Position numbers and translations under genes: made by a program. DNA of 23,704 nucleotides, taken from the NCBI RefSeq assembly GCF_000701405.1, contig NZ_JNIV01000071.1, forward strand, positions 1 to 23,704. The letters are read 5' to 3'. The stretch's first letter is position 1, and the number at the start of each line of letters is the position of its first letter. The notes under the pieces were generated by a model, which did no database searches, had not been told where the DNA came from, and saw nothing but the letters and a program-made list of their open reading frames with translations. Below, one piece after another: positions 1 to 8,629 of the stretch. The stretch is from Deinococcus marmoris DSM 12784. GTDB taxonomy: Bacteria > Deinococcota > Deinococci > Deinococcales > Deinococcaceae.

Positions 1-251
1 AGCAATTGACTCAAGAGAATGCGGCTGCCCTGCAATGGAAACCAGATGGCCCGGCTGAGAAAGTGATGGAATCTGGAGAATCCGGTTTCATCACTCAGGC
101 CGAGCAAGGTCAGGAGGGCAGAGATGGTGCGCTTGCGGGTGGCAAGGATGGACCCGACAAGCAAGGTTTGAGCAGTGATCCAGGTGGGCTGGGTAAACAT
201 CTCGGCAAAAGGGGCGATAACATCGGTGAACCATTTTGGGACTTTGAACAT
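1..251 (-). CDS. Transposase, IS701/DDE_5-like, partial (N-terminal 83 residues; runs off the left edge)
   Basis: Reading the minus strand from the ATG at 251 gives an uninterrupted frame to the window edge. It starts MFKVPKWFTDVIAPFAEMFT and contains the stretches TAQTLLVGSILA, RTISALLTLLGL and FHHFLSRAIW, then SRILLSQLL. This is the typical N-terminal helical region of transposases carrying a DDE_5-type catalytic domain (IS701-like), which cut and paste their own insertion sequence. The catalytic DDE residues would lie beyond the window, so integrity cannot be judged. The ATG has GGAG directly against it with no spacer, so a downstream start such as the in-frame ATG in GAGATGTTT is possible. 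A perfect hairpin lies 10 nt upstream. The family is recognised by pattern only. Confidence 0.72.
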   Translation of the reverse strand, partial: MFKVPKWFTDVIAPFAEMFTQPTWITAQTLLVGSILATRKRTISALLTLLGLSDETGFSRFHHFLSRAIWFPLQGSRILLSQL

Positions 252-261
252 CTCCAAATGG

Positions 262-301
262 TTTCAGGCGGCGCTGAGATTTCTCTCAGCGCCGCCTGAA
301 A
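262..301. repeat. Perfect 18-bp inverted repeat (hairpin) upstream of the transposase
   Basis: Arms 262-279 and 284-301 are exact reverse complements (TTTCAGGCGGCGCTGAGA) around a 4-nt loop. On the transposase (minus) strand the stem ends 10 nt before the putative start. No T-run follows on either strand, so it is not a canonical terminator. Insertion sequences often carry hairpins here that block translation of transcripts entering from flanking DNA; that role is inferred. Confidence 0.7.
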
Positions 302-311
302 AAATGGACAA

Positions 312-366
312 AGTCGAACTAAGGGTCTGAGGAAAAAGCGGTGGGCGGTTCTTAGACCCTTCGACT
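312..366 (-). terminator. Imperfect inverted repeat downstream of the first trkH gene; candidate terminator or IS junction
   Basis: AGTCGA at 312-317 pairs with TCGACT at 361-366, and AGGGTCT at 322-328 pairs with AGACCCT at 354-360, with a 4-nt bulge on one side. It lies between the trkH stop and the transposase. A second small GC hairpin (GGCCCC-GCC-GGGGCC, 381-395) sits only 3 nt beyond the trkH stop. Neither has a clear U-tract, so termination is a guess; the outer repeat could also mark the IS end. Confidence 0.35.
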
Positions 367-398
367 CTTGGCCCTCAGACGGCCCCGCCGGGGCCACA

Positions 399-1775
399 TC
401 ACCCCACCAGAATATCGCGCTCTGGCGGGTACTTGACGTTGCGCTTGTGGGTGCTGCGCAGACTGAAGGCCACCGCAAAGGTCAGCGGGCCAATCCGGCC
501 CAGGTACATCAGCGCGGTCAGGATCAGCAGGCCCGGATCGTTGACCAGATGGGTGGTGTTCATGCTCAGGCCCACGGTGGCGGCGGCGCTGACGGTTTCA
601 AACAGCAGGTGCGTGAAGCCCAGCTTGGGATTGGTGGCCAGCAGCAGAAAAAAGGCCCCGGCCACCAGCAGCGTGTACAGCGTCGTGATGCTTCCGGCCC
701 GCACCACGTTCTCGTTCAGCACCCGCCGCTGAAAGACGATCAGCTCGCCGCGCCCGCGCACCATGTTCCACGCGCTGCCTACCAGAATGGCGAAGGTGCT
801 GGTCTTGATGCCGCCCCCGGTGGAGCCGCTGTTTGCGCCGATGAACATCAGCCCGATGATGGTGAAGATGGTGGCCGTGTTCATGGATTCGATGTTGACG
901 GTGGAAAAGCCTGCCGAGCGCGGCGTCATGCCCTGAAAGAAGGCGGCCAGGAACTTGCCCGACGTGGGCAGCGCCCCTAGCGTCTTGCTGTTCTGCCACT
1001 CCACCAGCAAGATCACCAGCGTTCCTAGGGCCAGCAGGATGCCAGTGGTCAGCACGGTCAGGCGGCTGTAGACCAGCAGGCGATTCTTGCGCGGATTGAG
1101 CAGGTGCGAGACGTAATTCAGTTGCACTAAAAAGCCCAGCCCGCCCAGGATCACCAGCGCGCTGATGGTCAGGCTGACCAGCGGGTCACTGGCATACGGG
1201 GCCATCCCGCCCGCCAGCACCACGAAGCCGCCGTTGTTGTAGGCGCTGACCGCGTGGAAGGCCGCCTGATACAGCCCCTCGCCCAGCCCGTACTGCGGCA
1301 CGAAGCGGAAGGACAGCAGCACCGCGCCCACCAGTTCAGTGACCAGCGTGTAGGTCAGAATGGCCCGCAAGAGTGGCAGCACCCCGCCCACGTTCAGCGC
1401 GTTCAGTTGCGCGACCAGCCCCTGCCGCTCGCTGAAATTCAGCCGTCTGCCCGTCAGGAAGGCGAACAGCGTGCCGAAGGTCAGGATGCCCAGCCCGCCG
1501 ATCTGCACCAGCACGATCAGGATGATCTGCCCCAGCCGCGTGAACGCCTCGCCGGTGTCGGCCACCACCAGCCCAGTAATGCAGATGGCGCTGGTGGCCG
1601 TGAACAGCAGGTCCACGCTGGTCAGGGCCGCGCCGCCCACCCGCTGGACTCCCGGCAGATGCAGCAGCCCGGTGCCGATCAGGATGCCTGCCGCGTACAC
1701 CAGCGCCAGCAGTTGCGCGGGCGTGAGCCGGGCACTCAGGGCGCGGCGGGGCAGGGCGGCGGGGCGACGGTTCAC
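399..1775 (-). CDS. TrkH/KtrB-family potassium uptake channel subunit (copy 1)
   Basis: This 458-aa integral membrane protein is the K+-translocating subunit of a Trk/Ktr system. The four pore-loop repeats are visible, each with its filter glycine: CITGL around 65-69, YNNGGF around 179-184, NSGSTGGGIKTST around 315-327 and ATVGLSMNTT around 399-408. The C-terminus LGRIGPLTFAVAFS is typical of the family. The length is nearer KtrB than the longer TrkH proteins. The start is GTG at 1775, with a TAGACT -10 box 10 nt upstream, so it seems to have its own promoter despite lying 97 bp behind a paralogue read in the same direction. No NAD-binding TrkA/KtrA gating partner is in the window. Family assignment is firm; the ion (K+ versus Na+-coupled K+) is not decided. 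Confidence 0.93.
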   Translation of the reverse strand: MNRRPAALPRRALSARLTPAQLLALVYAAGILIGTGLLHLPGVQRVGGAALTSVDLLFTATSAICITGLVVADTGEAFTRLGQIILIVLVQIGGLGILTFGTLFAFLTGRRLNFSERQGLVAQLNALNVGGVLPLLRAILTYTLVTELVGAVLLSFRFVPQYGLGEGLYQAAFHAVSAYNNGGFVVLAGGMAPYASDPLVSLTISALVILGGLGFLVQLNYVSHLLNPRKNRLLVYSRLTVLTTGILLALGTLVILLVEWQNSKTLGALPTSGKFLAAFFQGMTPRSAGFSTVNIESMNTATIFTIIGLMFIGANSGSTGGGIKTSTFAILVGSAWNMVRGRGELIVFQRRVLNENVVRAGSITTLYTLLVAGAFFLLLATNPKLGFTHLLFETVSAAATVGLSMNTTHLVNDPGLLILTALMYLGRIGPLTFAVAFSLRSTHKRNVKYPPERDILVG

Positions 1776-1785
1776 AGGAGAGGGC

Positions 1786-1791
1786 AGTCTA
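1786..1791 (-). promoter_or_regulatory. -10 box TAGACT of trkH copy 1
   Basis: TANNNT-type hexamer with 10 nt between it and the GTG start, leaving at most a leader of a few nucleotides. No convincing -35 was identified. Confidence 0.5.
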
Positions 1792-1872
1792 AGGGGCTGG
1801 AGGTCCGGGGGTCAAAGGGGCACGGAAGATTGGGGTCCACGGGCGCAGGCCGCTCCTTTCCCCCGCAGCCCG

Positions 1873-3282
1873 TTACCCGATCAGGATGTCGTTCTCTGCC
1901 GGATACCGCACCAGCGTGCGCGAGTCCGGGCGGCTGAAGGCGATGGCGAAGGTCAGTGGCCCGATGCGGCCCAGGAACATCAGGAAGATCAGCACGACTT
2001 CCTGGTTGGCGTTCAGCAGCGGAGTGGTGTTCATGCTCAGGCCCACGGTGGCAAAGGCGCTGATCGTTTCAAAGAACAGTTGCATGAACAGCACGTCCTT
2101 GTTGGTGTTCAGCAGCAGCAGCAGCAAAAAGCCCAGGTTGACCAGCCCCAGGCTCAGCAGGCCCACGGTCATGGCCCGCAAAATGGTGGTGGTGCCGATC
2201 CGCCGCCGGAACAGCGTGGTGTCGCTGCGCCCGCGCACCATGTTCCACGCCGAGGCCATCATCACGTAGAAGGTGGTGGTCTTGATGCCGCCGCCCGTGG
2301 AGCCGGGATTGGCCCCGATAAACATCAGCAGGATGGTCATGAAGATGGTGACGAACCCCATGGTGCTGTAATCCAGCGTGTTGAATCCGGCGGTGCGCGG
2401 CGTGACGCCCTGGAACCACGCGGCCATCAGCTTGCCGCCGGGGGACAGCGTCCCCAGCGTGGCCGGGTTGTTCCACTCCAGCAGCGCAAAACCGACGGTG
2501 CCGATCAGCAGCAGCGCGCCCATCATGACCAGCGACAGTTTGCTGTTGGCGTTCAGACGGTTACGGCGGCGGTCACGCAGGTACGCCAGCACGTTCAGTT
2601 GCACCAGAAAGCCCATGCCGCCCAGCACGATCAGCAGCGGAATGATCACGTTGATCAGCGGGTTGGTCACGAAGCCGGTCAGCCCGGTGGCGTACAGGCT
2701 GAACCCCGCGTTGTTGAAGGCACTCACCGCGTGGAACAGCGAGAAGTACAGGCCCCGCCCCAGCCCCTCGGCGGGCACGAAGACGGCGGCGAGCAGCATG
2801 GTTCCGGCCAGTTCCACCAGCACCGAACTCAGCACGATGGTCCGCACCAGCCGGACCACGCCGCCCAGTTCCAGGCTGTTGACCTGCTGGGCCGCCTGAA
2901 TGCGGTCCGAGATGCCCACCCGCCGCCGCAGGGCGATGGCGAACAGGGTTCCCAGCGTGATCAGCCCCAGCCCGCCGATCTGGATCAGCAGCAGCATGAC
3001 CACCTCGCCGAAAGTGGTAAAGGTGGTTCCGGGGTCCACCACCGCCAGCCCGGTCACGCACACTGCGCTGGTGGCCATGAACAGCGCCTGGATCACGCTG
3101 ATGCTCTGCCCCGGCTCCAGGCTGACCGGGAGCATCAGCAGCCCGGCCCCCACCACGATGGTCAATGCAAAGGTCAGAGCGATCAGTTGCGGCGGGCGCA
3201 GCCGCGAGAGCAGGGGCCTGCGCCGCAGACCGGAGGCGGATGGTTGTGGAAAACGCGGGTCGGGGGCGGAGGGCCGGGTCAT
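1873..3282 (-). CDS. TrkH/KtrB-family potassium uptake channel subunit (copy 2)
   Basis: This 469-aa membrane protein is clearly homologous along its whole length to the neighbouring trkH gene. Pore-loop motifs are ATSAVCVTGLAV, FNNAGFSLY, ANPGSTGGGIKTTT and ATVGLSMNTT, and the C-terminal LGRIGPLTFAIAFS is almost identical to copy 1. The N-terminal 30 residues are polar and differ from copy 1, as expected for a cytosolic tail. The ATG at 3282 overlaps no other gene. A TACAAT box sits 13 nt upstream, leaving a short leader without a Shine-Dalgarno. Tandem, diverged copies suggest two pores with different regulation or affinity sharing a gating subunit encoded elsewhere; this is inference. Confidence 0.93.
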   Translation of the reverse strand: MTRPSAPDPRFPQPSASGLRRRPLLSRLRPPQLIALTFALTIVVGAGLLMLPVSLEPGQSISVIQALFMATSAVCVTGLAVVDPGTTFTTFGEVVMLLLIQIGGLGLITLGTLFAIALRRRVGISDRIQAAQQVNSLELGGVVRLVRTIVLSSVLVELAGTMLLAAVFVPAEGLGRGLYFSLFHAVSAFNNAGFSLYATGLTGFVTNPLINVIIPLLIVLGGMGFLVQLNVLAYLRDRRRNRLNANSKLSLVMMGALLLIGTVGFALLEWNNPATLGTLSPGGKLMAAWFQGVTPRTAGFNTLDYSTMGFVTIFMTILLMFIGANPGSTGGGIKTTTFYVMMASAWNMVRGRSDTTLFRRRIGTTTILRAMTVGLLSLGLVNLGFLLLLLLNTNKDVLFMQLFFETISAFATVGLSMNTTPLLNANQEVVLIFLMFLGRIGPLTFAIAFSRPDSRTLVRYPAENDILIG

Positions 3283-3295
3283 ATACGCGGCCCGG

Positions 3296-3301
3296 ATTGT
3301 A
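3296..3301 (-). promoter_or_regulatory. -10 box TACAAT of trkH copy 2
   Basis: TANNNT hexamer 13 nt before the ATG at 3282. A TTGACC lies further upstream, but about 25 nt away, too far for a standard -35 spacing. Confidence 0.45.
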
Positions 3302-3455
3302 CGCCTGCGGGTGGGGGATGTGGAATGGTCAAGTCCAGTTGGAAGGCGAACCCCTCTACTCCGCAGCTTTACAAATCAGTCTGCTTGGCAGCCAGTTTCT
3401 CTCATAGGGAGCAAAGGAGCGCAGAAGGCCTGTGCCATACGCCATCCCTTTTGAG

Positions 3456-3648
3456 GCTGGGTGATGCAGAGATCTCTCTCATAAAAGTGATAAGACCGAT
3501 AAACACGGCGTTTTTAACTCCTCCCTCCTTGCGGGGGAGGCTGGGAGGGGGGAACCGCAGACGCCGTCCCAGCGCAGCCAGAGAAAAATGACATCTTGCG
3601 AAAATCAGCGTAGAGCCAAACATGAGAGACTTGTCTGCATCACCAAGC
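3456..3648. repeat. MITE-like element with 27-bp imperfect terminal inverted repeats
   Basis: The left arm (3456-3482) reverse-complements to the right arm (3622-3648) at 23 of 27 positions; both share ATGAGAGA and TCTGCATCACC. The 139-bp interior is non-coding and includes a CCTCC-ttgcggg-GGAGG hairpin. A short direct repeat, CCCTTTTGAGG, occurs just outside or at both ends (about 3446 and 3648). This fits a miniature inverted-repeat element or two oppositely oriented copies of an intergenic repeat. Copy number elsewhere cannot be seen. Confidence 0.5.
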
Positions 3649-3803
3649 CCTTTTGAGGGGAGGTGGCCCGAAGGGCCGGACTGGCACAGCTCCGCAGGAG
3701 AGGGGTTCAACCGTGGGAGCCACCCCAGAACCTCTGAACCGGAGTTGATCAGACCTTACCGCGAACCGCCTGCTCCAAATCCCCCTCCCACTCCTGCACG
3801 GGC

Positions 3804-3809
3804 TATACT
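3804..3809 (+). promoter_or_regulatory. -10 box TATACT of the methyltransferase gene (near-leaderless)
   Basis: TATACT followed by 8 nt and the ATG at 3818. Transcription would begin at or about one base before the start codon, consistent with leaderless translation; there is no Shine-Dalgarno. Confidence 0.6.
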
Positions 3810-3817
3810 GCCCTGCT

Positions 3818-4894
3818 ATGCCTCGCCCCCAAACAGACCGATTTCAGCCCGCCGGGAAGAGGAAAAGTCGTCCCAAGACCGATTACCGCACCCGCCAGCC
3901 CGCCCACGAATACGAGCTGGAGGTGCTGCCGGGCCTGGAACACGTCGCCGCCACCGAACTGGCAACCGTGCCGCTGGCCCGCGATATCCGGGGCCTGCGC
4001 TTCTGGTTTCCGGGCGATCCCGAACGCCTGACCCGCCTGCGTTCGGCGCTGGCCGCCTACCGCATTCGCGCCTGGGACGTGCCCCGTCCGCGTGGCCTGC
4101 TGGGGAACCAGCAACTGGGCGAGCTGACCGATTTTCTGCGTCAGGTCATCGCGGTGGGCGGGCATACCTCCTTCCGGCTGGGCGCGGCGGGCAAGGAATC
4201 CAGCGTGATGCAGCGGCTGGCCGAGGAACTGGAGAACGCGCTGGAAATCCCCTTTCGCCCCGAGGACGGCCAACTCCTCATCCGTCTGCGCCCTGAACAG
4301 GATGGCCCCGGCTGGGAAGTGCTGGCCCGCACCACGCCCAAGCCCCTGAGCGCGCGGTCCTGGCGCGAGTGCAACATGCACGGCGGCCTGAATGCCACGC
4401 TGGCCTACGCCACCCACAAACTGGCCGGGCAGCGCGACGTGGACCGGATCTTCAACCCGATGTGCGGCAGCGGTACCCTGCTGATCGAGCGCGATCTGCT
4501 GGGACCCTGCGACGCGCTGGTGGGCGTGGACATCGAGCAGTCGGCGGTGGACTGTGCCAAGACCAATATCGCGGCTGCCGGGCGCAACATCGAGGTGGCG
4601 CGTATCGACGCCCTGCAAACGGGGCTGTCCGCCCGCTCCTTTGACCTGATCGTGGCGGACCTGCCGTGGGGCGACGCCGTCGGCACGCACGGCGGCAACG
4701 CGGCGCTGTACCCGGCCTTCTTGCAGGAGATGCACCGCCTGCTGAGCCGTCAGGGCCGTCTGGCCGTGATCACCCACGAAATCCGGCTGTTCGAGGGCTT
4801 GCTGGAAGGTTCAACCCAATGGAATGCCCGCGAACTGCTTCAGGTGGCCAGCGGCGGACACAACCCCAAGGTGTATCTACTGAACCGTCGCTAG
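3818..4894 (+). CDS. THUMP-type class I SAM-dependent RNA methyltransferase (TrmN/Trm14-like)
   Basis: The 358-aa protein starts with a basic tail. An alpha/beta region (about 30-175, [11 protein letters not shown]...) resembles the N-terminal ferredoxin-like plus THUMP module of this family, and a Rossmann methyltransferase domain follows. SAM-binding motif I is [12 protein letters not shown] (213-224), the acidic end of strand 2 is GVDIE (236-240), and the catalytic motif is DLPW (281-284). These match the guanine-N2 methyltransferases that act on tRNA position 6 (TrmN/Trm14) and related rRNA enzymes such as RlmKL. The likely reaction is SAM-dependent m2G formation; the exact RNA and position are inferred. 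The start is supported by a -10 box 8 nt upstream. Confidence 0.85.
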   Translation: MPRPQTDRFQPAGKRKSRPKTDYRTRQPAHEYELEVLPGLEHVAATELATVPLARDIRGLRFWFPGDPERLTRLRSALAAYRIRAWDVPRPRGLLGNQQLGELTDFLRQVIAVGGHTSFRLGAAGKESSVMQRLAEELENALEIPFRPEDGQLLIRLRPEQDGPGWEVLARTTPKPLSARSWRECNMHGGLNATLAYATHKLAGQRDVDRIFNPMCGSGTLLIERDLLGPCDALVGVDIEQSAVDCAKTNIAAAGRNIEVARIDALQTGLSARSFDLIVADLPWGDAVGTHGGNAALYPAFLQEMHRLLSRQGRLAVITHEIRLFEGLLEGSTQWNARELLQVASGGHNPKVYLLNRR

Positions 4895-4938
4895 CGCGAA
4901 AAGCTCAACCTCTGCCCGCCGCCGTGTCATGCTCAGCC

Positions 4939-5955
4939 ATGACAACTTCTGGGACAACGGCTGCTCGTTCAGGCACGGGACTTCGCTGGGGCTTGCTGGG
5001 CGCGGCACGCATTGCGCGGGCGCTGATTCCGGCCATCCGGGCGAGTGGGGGAGAAGTGGTGGCCCTCGGCGTGCGCGATCCCAACTCCGAACACGCGCGA
5101 GCGTTCGCGCAGGAATGGAATGTCTCCATCGTGGGCGGCTACGATGACGTGCTGAGCGCCGATCTGGACGCGGTATACAACCCGCTGCCCAATGACCTGC
5201 ATCTGCCCTGGTCCCTGGCCACCATGCGCGCGGGCAAGCACGTCCTGACCGAGAAGCCGCTGGTCCTGAACGCCGCCGAGGCGCAGGAGCTAGCAGACGC
5301 GGCGCAGGCCACGGGCCGCGTGCTGCTGGAAGCCTTCGCGTACCGCTTTCACCCGCACATCACGCGGCTGCGCGAGCTGGTGCAGGGCGGCGAACTGGGT
5401 GAGGTGCGGTCCGTGCGGGCAGCCTTTGGCTTCATGCTGGACAACCCCCAGGACTTCCGCTGGGAGGCCGACAAGGGCGGCGGCGCACTGTTCGACGTGG
5501 GCACGTATACGGTCAATCTGGTGCGCCTGTTGCTGGGCGAACCCACCGCCGCCATCGCCCGCGCCCGCTGGACCGAGGCTGGGGTGGACGTGGGCCTGAG
5601 TGGCGTGCTGGAGTATCCGGGGGTGCTGGCGGGTGTGGACTGCGCCTTCGACTGGGCCGAGCCAGCCCCCCAGCGCCTGACCATTCTGGGCACGCGCGGC
5701 ACGCTGGACATGAATGGCGTATTTCACAGCAACACCCACTCGCCCGTGTCGTTCACCGTCACCGACGCCGCCGGGGTGCGTGAGGAGGGGTTCCCGCCCT
5801 TCAACGCCTACGCCGCGATGGTGGAACATTTTCAGCAGGTGGTGCTGGGCGAGGAACAGGCCCTGTTTCCCCCCGAGGACAGCGTGAGGCACGCGCGGGT
5901 GCTGGACGCGCTGTTCGCCTCGGCGCGGACGGGAACGCGGGTAGAAATTGGGTAA
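4939..5955 (+). CDS. Gfo/Idh/MocA family NAD(P)-dependent oxidoreductase
   Basis: The 338-aa protein has an N-terminal Rossmann fold (GLLGAARIA, 18-26) for NAD(P). It has the family EKP signature at 105-107 (TEKPLVLNA) with its catalytic lysine, and the C-terminal half has the large beta-sheet domain with [11 protein letters not shown] around 186-196. The run [12 protein letters not shown] resembles the sugar and dihydrodiol dehydrogenase branch, so a polyol or sugar substrate is plausible but unknown. The frame stays open upstream inside the methyltransferase gene. I chose the ATG at 4939 because the Rossmann fold begins 14 residues later and it lies 44 bp after the previous stop. A weak CATGCT box lies 5 nt before it. 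It converges on comEC with only 9 bp between stops. Confidence 0.9.
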   Translation: MTTSGTTAARSGTGLRWGLLGAARIARALIPAIRASGGEVVALGVRDPNSEHARAFAQEWNVSIVGGYDDVLSADLDAVYNPLPNDLHLPWSLATMRAGKHVLTEKPLVLNAAEAQELADAAQATGRVLLEAFAYRFHPHITRLRELVQGGELGEVRSVRAAFGFMLDNPQDFRWEADKGGGALFDVGTYTVNLVRLLLGEPTAAIARARWTEAGVDVGLSGVLEYPGVLAGVDCAFDWAEPAPQRLTILGTRGTLDMNGVFHSNTHSPVSFTVTDAAGVREEGFPPFNAYAAMVEHFQQVVLGEEQALFPPEDSVRHARVLDALFASARTGTRVEIG

Positions 5956-5964
5956 AGAAGAGGT

Positions 5965-8181
5965 TTACGGAATCGGCCACCTGATCGTCCCCATCTGATC
6001 GGTTCGCCAGATTTTCGCGCCCGCCGTCGCCAGTCGTCCCAGCATCTCCGGGTTCGGGTGGCCGTAGGTGTTGCGGCCTACGCTGATCACGGCGTCGGTG
6101 GGTGTGGTTTCTTGCAGCAGCCCGGCGTCGGTGGAAAAGCGGCTGCCGTGGTGCGCGACTTTCAGCAGGCTCAGGTGGCCCAGGCCCAGAGAGTTCTCGG
6201 CTGGACTGGGCAGGTCACCCAGAATGGCGGTAGACCACGCGCCAGACTGAACGCGCACAGCCACGCTGTTCTCGTTGTCCTCGGTACTCCAGACGTTGCC
6301 AGTGGGCCACAACACGGTGAGGGTCACACCGTCCGAGGCGATCTGATCGCCGCGCCGGACCTCGCGTACAGGAACGCCTTCCTCCCTCGCCACGGTCAGC
6401 ACGGTGGTCAGCACCGGATCGTCGGTTTTGCGCTGGCCGATCCACAGCTCGCCCACGGGCAGGGCGCGCAGCACGCCGCTGATGCCCTCGATGTGGTCCG
6501 TATCCGCGTGGGTTCCAATCAGCAAGTCGATCTTCCGTACGCCCAGCGCGCGTAGAGCAGGAACGACGGTCTTGCCCCCCACATCAAAATCACTGTTCAC
6601 TGAGCCGCCCGCGTCCACCAGCACGGTCAGGTGGGGCAGCCGGATCAGGGTGGAATCGCCCTGGCCGATGTCCACGAAAATGATTTCGCGTGGTGGCTGC
6701 AATTTTCCGGGCAACAGGGTCAGCAGCGTGCAGGCCATCACCACGCCCAGCACCACCCGGAACCGCACGCGGCCCCACAGCCACAGGACACCCGCGCCCG
6801 CGCACACCGCGTAGGCCACGAATCCGGCGGGCGAAACCTGTCCCCAGGTCAGCACCGGGGCCTGCCCGAAGGTTTCCACGATGCCCAGCAGCAGGGCGGC
6901 CAGTGGGCCTACCAGCCAGTTGACCAGAATGGCCGCTGGCCCCAGCAGCCCGGCGAAAAAGCCCAGCGGCACCAGCGCGGTCATGACCACGCCCGCCGCC
7001 AGATTGGCGGGCAGGCCCACCAGCGGCATCTGTCCGAAGGTGCCGGCGATTACCGGCAGCGTGCCGAATTCGGCCAGCACGGTGGCTACCAGCGCCAGCC
7101 GCAGCCACAGCGGCCAGCGTTCCGGCAATTTCCCGGCGGCTTTCATGGAGAGCGTCAGGGCCAGCACCGCCAGAAACGACAACTGGAAGCCGATGTCCAG
7201 CAGCCATAACGGGAACAGCAGCAGGCACACCGTGGCGGTCAGCGCCATCAGGCCGTAGGGATCGGGCCGTCCACGCCCCAGCGCCAGGGCCAGCAGCACG
7301 GTCAACCCCATGATCACGGCGCGGGTGATGCTGGGCGAGACCCCCACCAGCACCAGATAGGGCAGCAGCAACACGGCGGGCATGCCGTAACGCCACAGCG
7401 GAGGCCACCCGAACCAGCCGAAAATCCAGATCAGCACCACCGTGATGAGGGCGACGTTCTGCCCCGACAGGGCCATCAGGTGCGCCAGACCCGAACGGGT
7501 GAACGCGTCGCGGATGCCGTAGCCCTCCGCAAATTCCTCACGGCCTATGTCGTTGCGGTCCCCCAGTTCGATGGCGGTCATCAGCGCCGCCTCGCGCTGA
7601 GGGAGTCCGGTGGTCAAGCCACGCCGGAACCACCCGCGCGGGCCTGTTTCGGCCTGAGAGTCGCGTACCCTGGCGGCCACCAGAATCGCCGTCGGCGTGG
7701 TCAGAAAAATGCCGCCCTGGGCGCGCAGCCACGCCGCCTGGTTGAAACCGCCGGGGGTGCGCTGCCCGTCTGGGGCCACCACCCGCCCGCTGACCACCAG
7801 TTTGCCGGGCCGGGCCGTGGGCTTGGGAGCCACCGCCAGCCGCGCGCGCGGGTCTTGCAGGGTCAGAAATTGCCCGTCCCAGTCGCCAGTCAGCGTGACC
7901 TGCGCGCCCAGCCAGGGGGCCAGCGGATCGGCCCGCCCGGTCACCAGCCGCTCGGAGCCGAAGCCCAGGGCCGCGCCCAGTAGTGCCAGCGCGACCAGGG
8001 GTGGGCGGGCGTCGCGCAGGGCCAGCCCAATTCCCAGCAGCAGGGTCAGCACGCCCCACCACACGCCCAGCCCCAGTTGAATGCCGCCCATCATGCCGAA
8101 GACGGTGGGCACGGACCACGCCAGCCGCCCGCCCGATTCCCCCGAGGTCAGGGTGGCCAGCGAGAGGGCCGCCCCCCGCAC
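5965..8181 (-). CDS. comEC: DNA internalization competence protein ComEC/Rec2
   Basis: This 738-aa polytopic membrane protein forms the inner-membrane channel for single-stranded DNA in natural transformation. An N-terminal membrane segment and OB-like region (about 85-170) precede the Competence domain, recognisable by [19 protein letters not shown] and [15 protein letters not shown]. The C-terminus is a metallo-beta-lactamase domain with the metal ligands intact: HADTDH at 558-563, ILGD ending at 656 and AHHGS around 676-680. That domain is thought to degrade the non-transforming strand. The start is GTG at 8181, sharing one base with the comEA stop (TAGTG), so the genes are probably translationally coupled. 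A later ATG is possible but less attractive. Full length for the family. Confidence 0.95.
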   Translation of the reverse strand: MRGAALSLATLTSGESGGRLAWSVPTVFGMMGGIQLGLGVWWGVLTLLLGIGLALRDARPPLVALALLGAALGFGSERLVTGRADPLAPWLGAQVTLTGDWDGQFLTLQDPRARLAVAPKPTARPGKLVVSGRVVAPDGQRTPGGFNQAAWLRAQGGIFLTTPTAILVAARVRDSQAETGPRGWFRRGLTTGLPQREAALMTAIELGDRNDIGREEFAEGYGIRDAFTRSGLAHLMALSGQNVALITVVLIWIFGWFGWPPLWRYGMPAVLLLPYLVLVGVSPSITRAVIMGLTVLLALALGRGRPDPYGLMALTATVCLLLFPLWLLDIGFQLSFLAVLALTLSMKAAGKLPERWPLWLRLALVATVLAEFGTLPVIAGTFGQMPLVGLPANLAAGVVMTALVPLGFFAGLLGPAAILVNWLVGPLAALLLGIVETFGQAPVLTWGQVSPAGFVAYAVCAGAGVLWLWGRVRFRVVLGVVMACTLLTLLPGKLQPPREIIFVDIGQGDSTLIRLPHLTVLVDAGGSVNSDFDVGGKTVVPALRALGVRKIDLLIGTHADTDHIEGISGVLRALPVGELWIGQRKTDDPVLTTVLTVAREEGVPVREVRRGDQIASDGVTLTVLWPTGNVWSTEDNENSVAVRVQSGAWSTAILGDLPSPAENSLGLGHLSLLKVAHHGSRFSTDAGLLQETTPTDAVISVGRNTYGHPNPEMLGRLATAGAKIWRTDQMGTIRWPIP

Positions 8182-8573
8182 TAGTAGCTGACCAGCGGTG
8201 AGAGCAGTTTCAGCGTCGCCTCGCCCACGCCCTTGATGGAATCCAATTCGGCCTGCGAGCGGATGGGCCGCGCCGCGATGATCTTGAGAGCCATCGACGG
8301 GCCGACTTTGGGCAGGGCCTCGAGTTGCTCCTGACTGGCCGTATTGAGGTTGACCCTGCCCGAAATCAGCGGCGTGACGCTGGCGGTGGTGGGAAAGGTG
8401 GGCGGCTCGGCGCTGGCATTCGGGAGGGCCGGAGCGCTGGGGGCGGGCAGGGCCACGCGCGTCACCGTCGGCACCTGTGGGCGCGGCAGCAGCACCGGAC
8501 CCAGTGCCAGCACGCCCACCAGCAGCACGCCCGCACCCAGCCCCAGCGTCCAGCCGCGCTCACTGTTGATCAC
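8181..8573 (-). CDS. comEA: Competence DNA receptor ComEA (helix-hairpin-helix)
   Basis: The 130-aa protein has one N-terminal membrane anchor (about 9-29), a Pro/Ala-rich linker (30-70), and a C-terminal double helix-hairpin-helix domain. The domain runs from [19 protein letters not shown] at 74-92 to [16 protein letters not shown] at 109-124. It binds incoming double-stranded DNA outside the cytoplasmic membrane and passes it to ComEC, encoded directly downstream with a one-base overlap. The start is GTG. The choice is supported by a TAGAAT -10 box 6 nt upstream; the nearby ATG in that box is out of frame and hits a stop after three codons. Confidence 0.93.
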   Translation of the reverse strand: MINSERGWTLGLGAGVLLVGVLALGPVLLPRPQVPTVTRVALPAPSAPALPNASAEPPTFPTTASVTPLISGRVNLNTASQEQLEALPKVGPSMALKIIAARPIRSQAELDSIKGVGEATLKLLSPLVSY

Positions 8574-8579
8574 GCGGTC

Positions 8580-8585
8580 ATTCTA
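8580..8585 (-). promoter_or_regulatory. -10 box TAGAAT of comEA-comEC (leaderless, GTG start)
   Basis: TANNNT hexamer with 6 nt to the GTG at 8573. It drives the comEA-comEC pair and implies a leaderless transcript beginning on GTG. Confidence 0.6.
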
Positions 8586-8629
8586 GGGGGAGGCGGGTAG
8601 AGGTGATTCAGGGGTCATCTACAGCGGCA

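Larger units (their letters stand above)
3283..3817. other. Gene-free 535-bp intergenic region with dispersed-repeat character
   Basis: No convincing gene is present. The stretch holds the trkH promoter at its left, a MITE-like element (3456-3648), a hairpin-rich GGGGGAGG-type segment around 3521-3551, a GGCCC-GAA-GGGCC hairpin near 3665-3678, and the methyltransferase promoter at its right. Open frames on both strands here read through the repeats and have low-complexity, repeat-derived translations. Confidence 0.6.

Noticed and set aside
1360..3591. A 743-codon open frame on plus across both trkH genes
   Set aside because: It is antisense to two clear channel genes and its sequence is low-complexity (Gln/His/Gly-rich).
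3402..3710. A 102-aa frame on minus and overlapping plus frames in the repeat region
   Set aside because: The translation comes from the inverted repeats themselves (similar MRxxSASPS starts on both strands), so it is an artefact of the repeat element.
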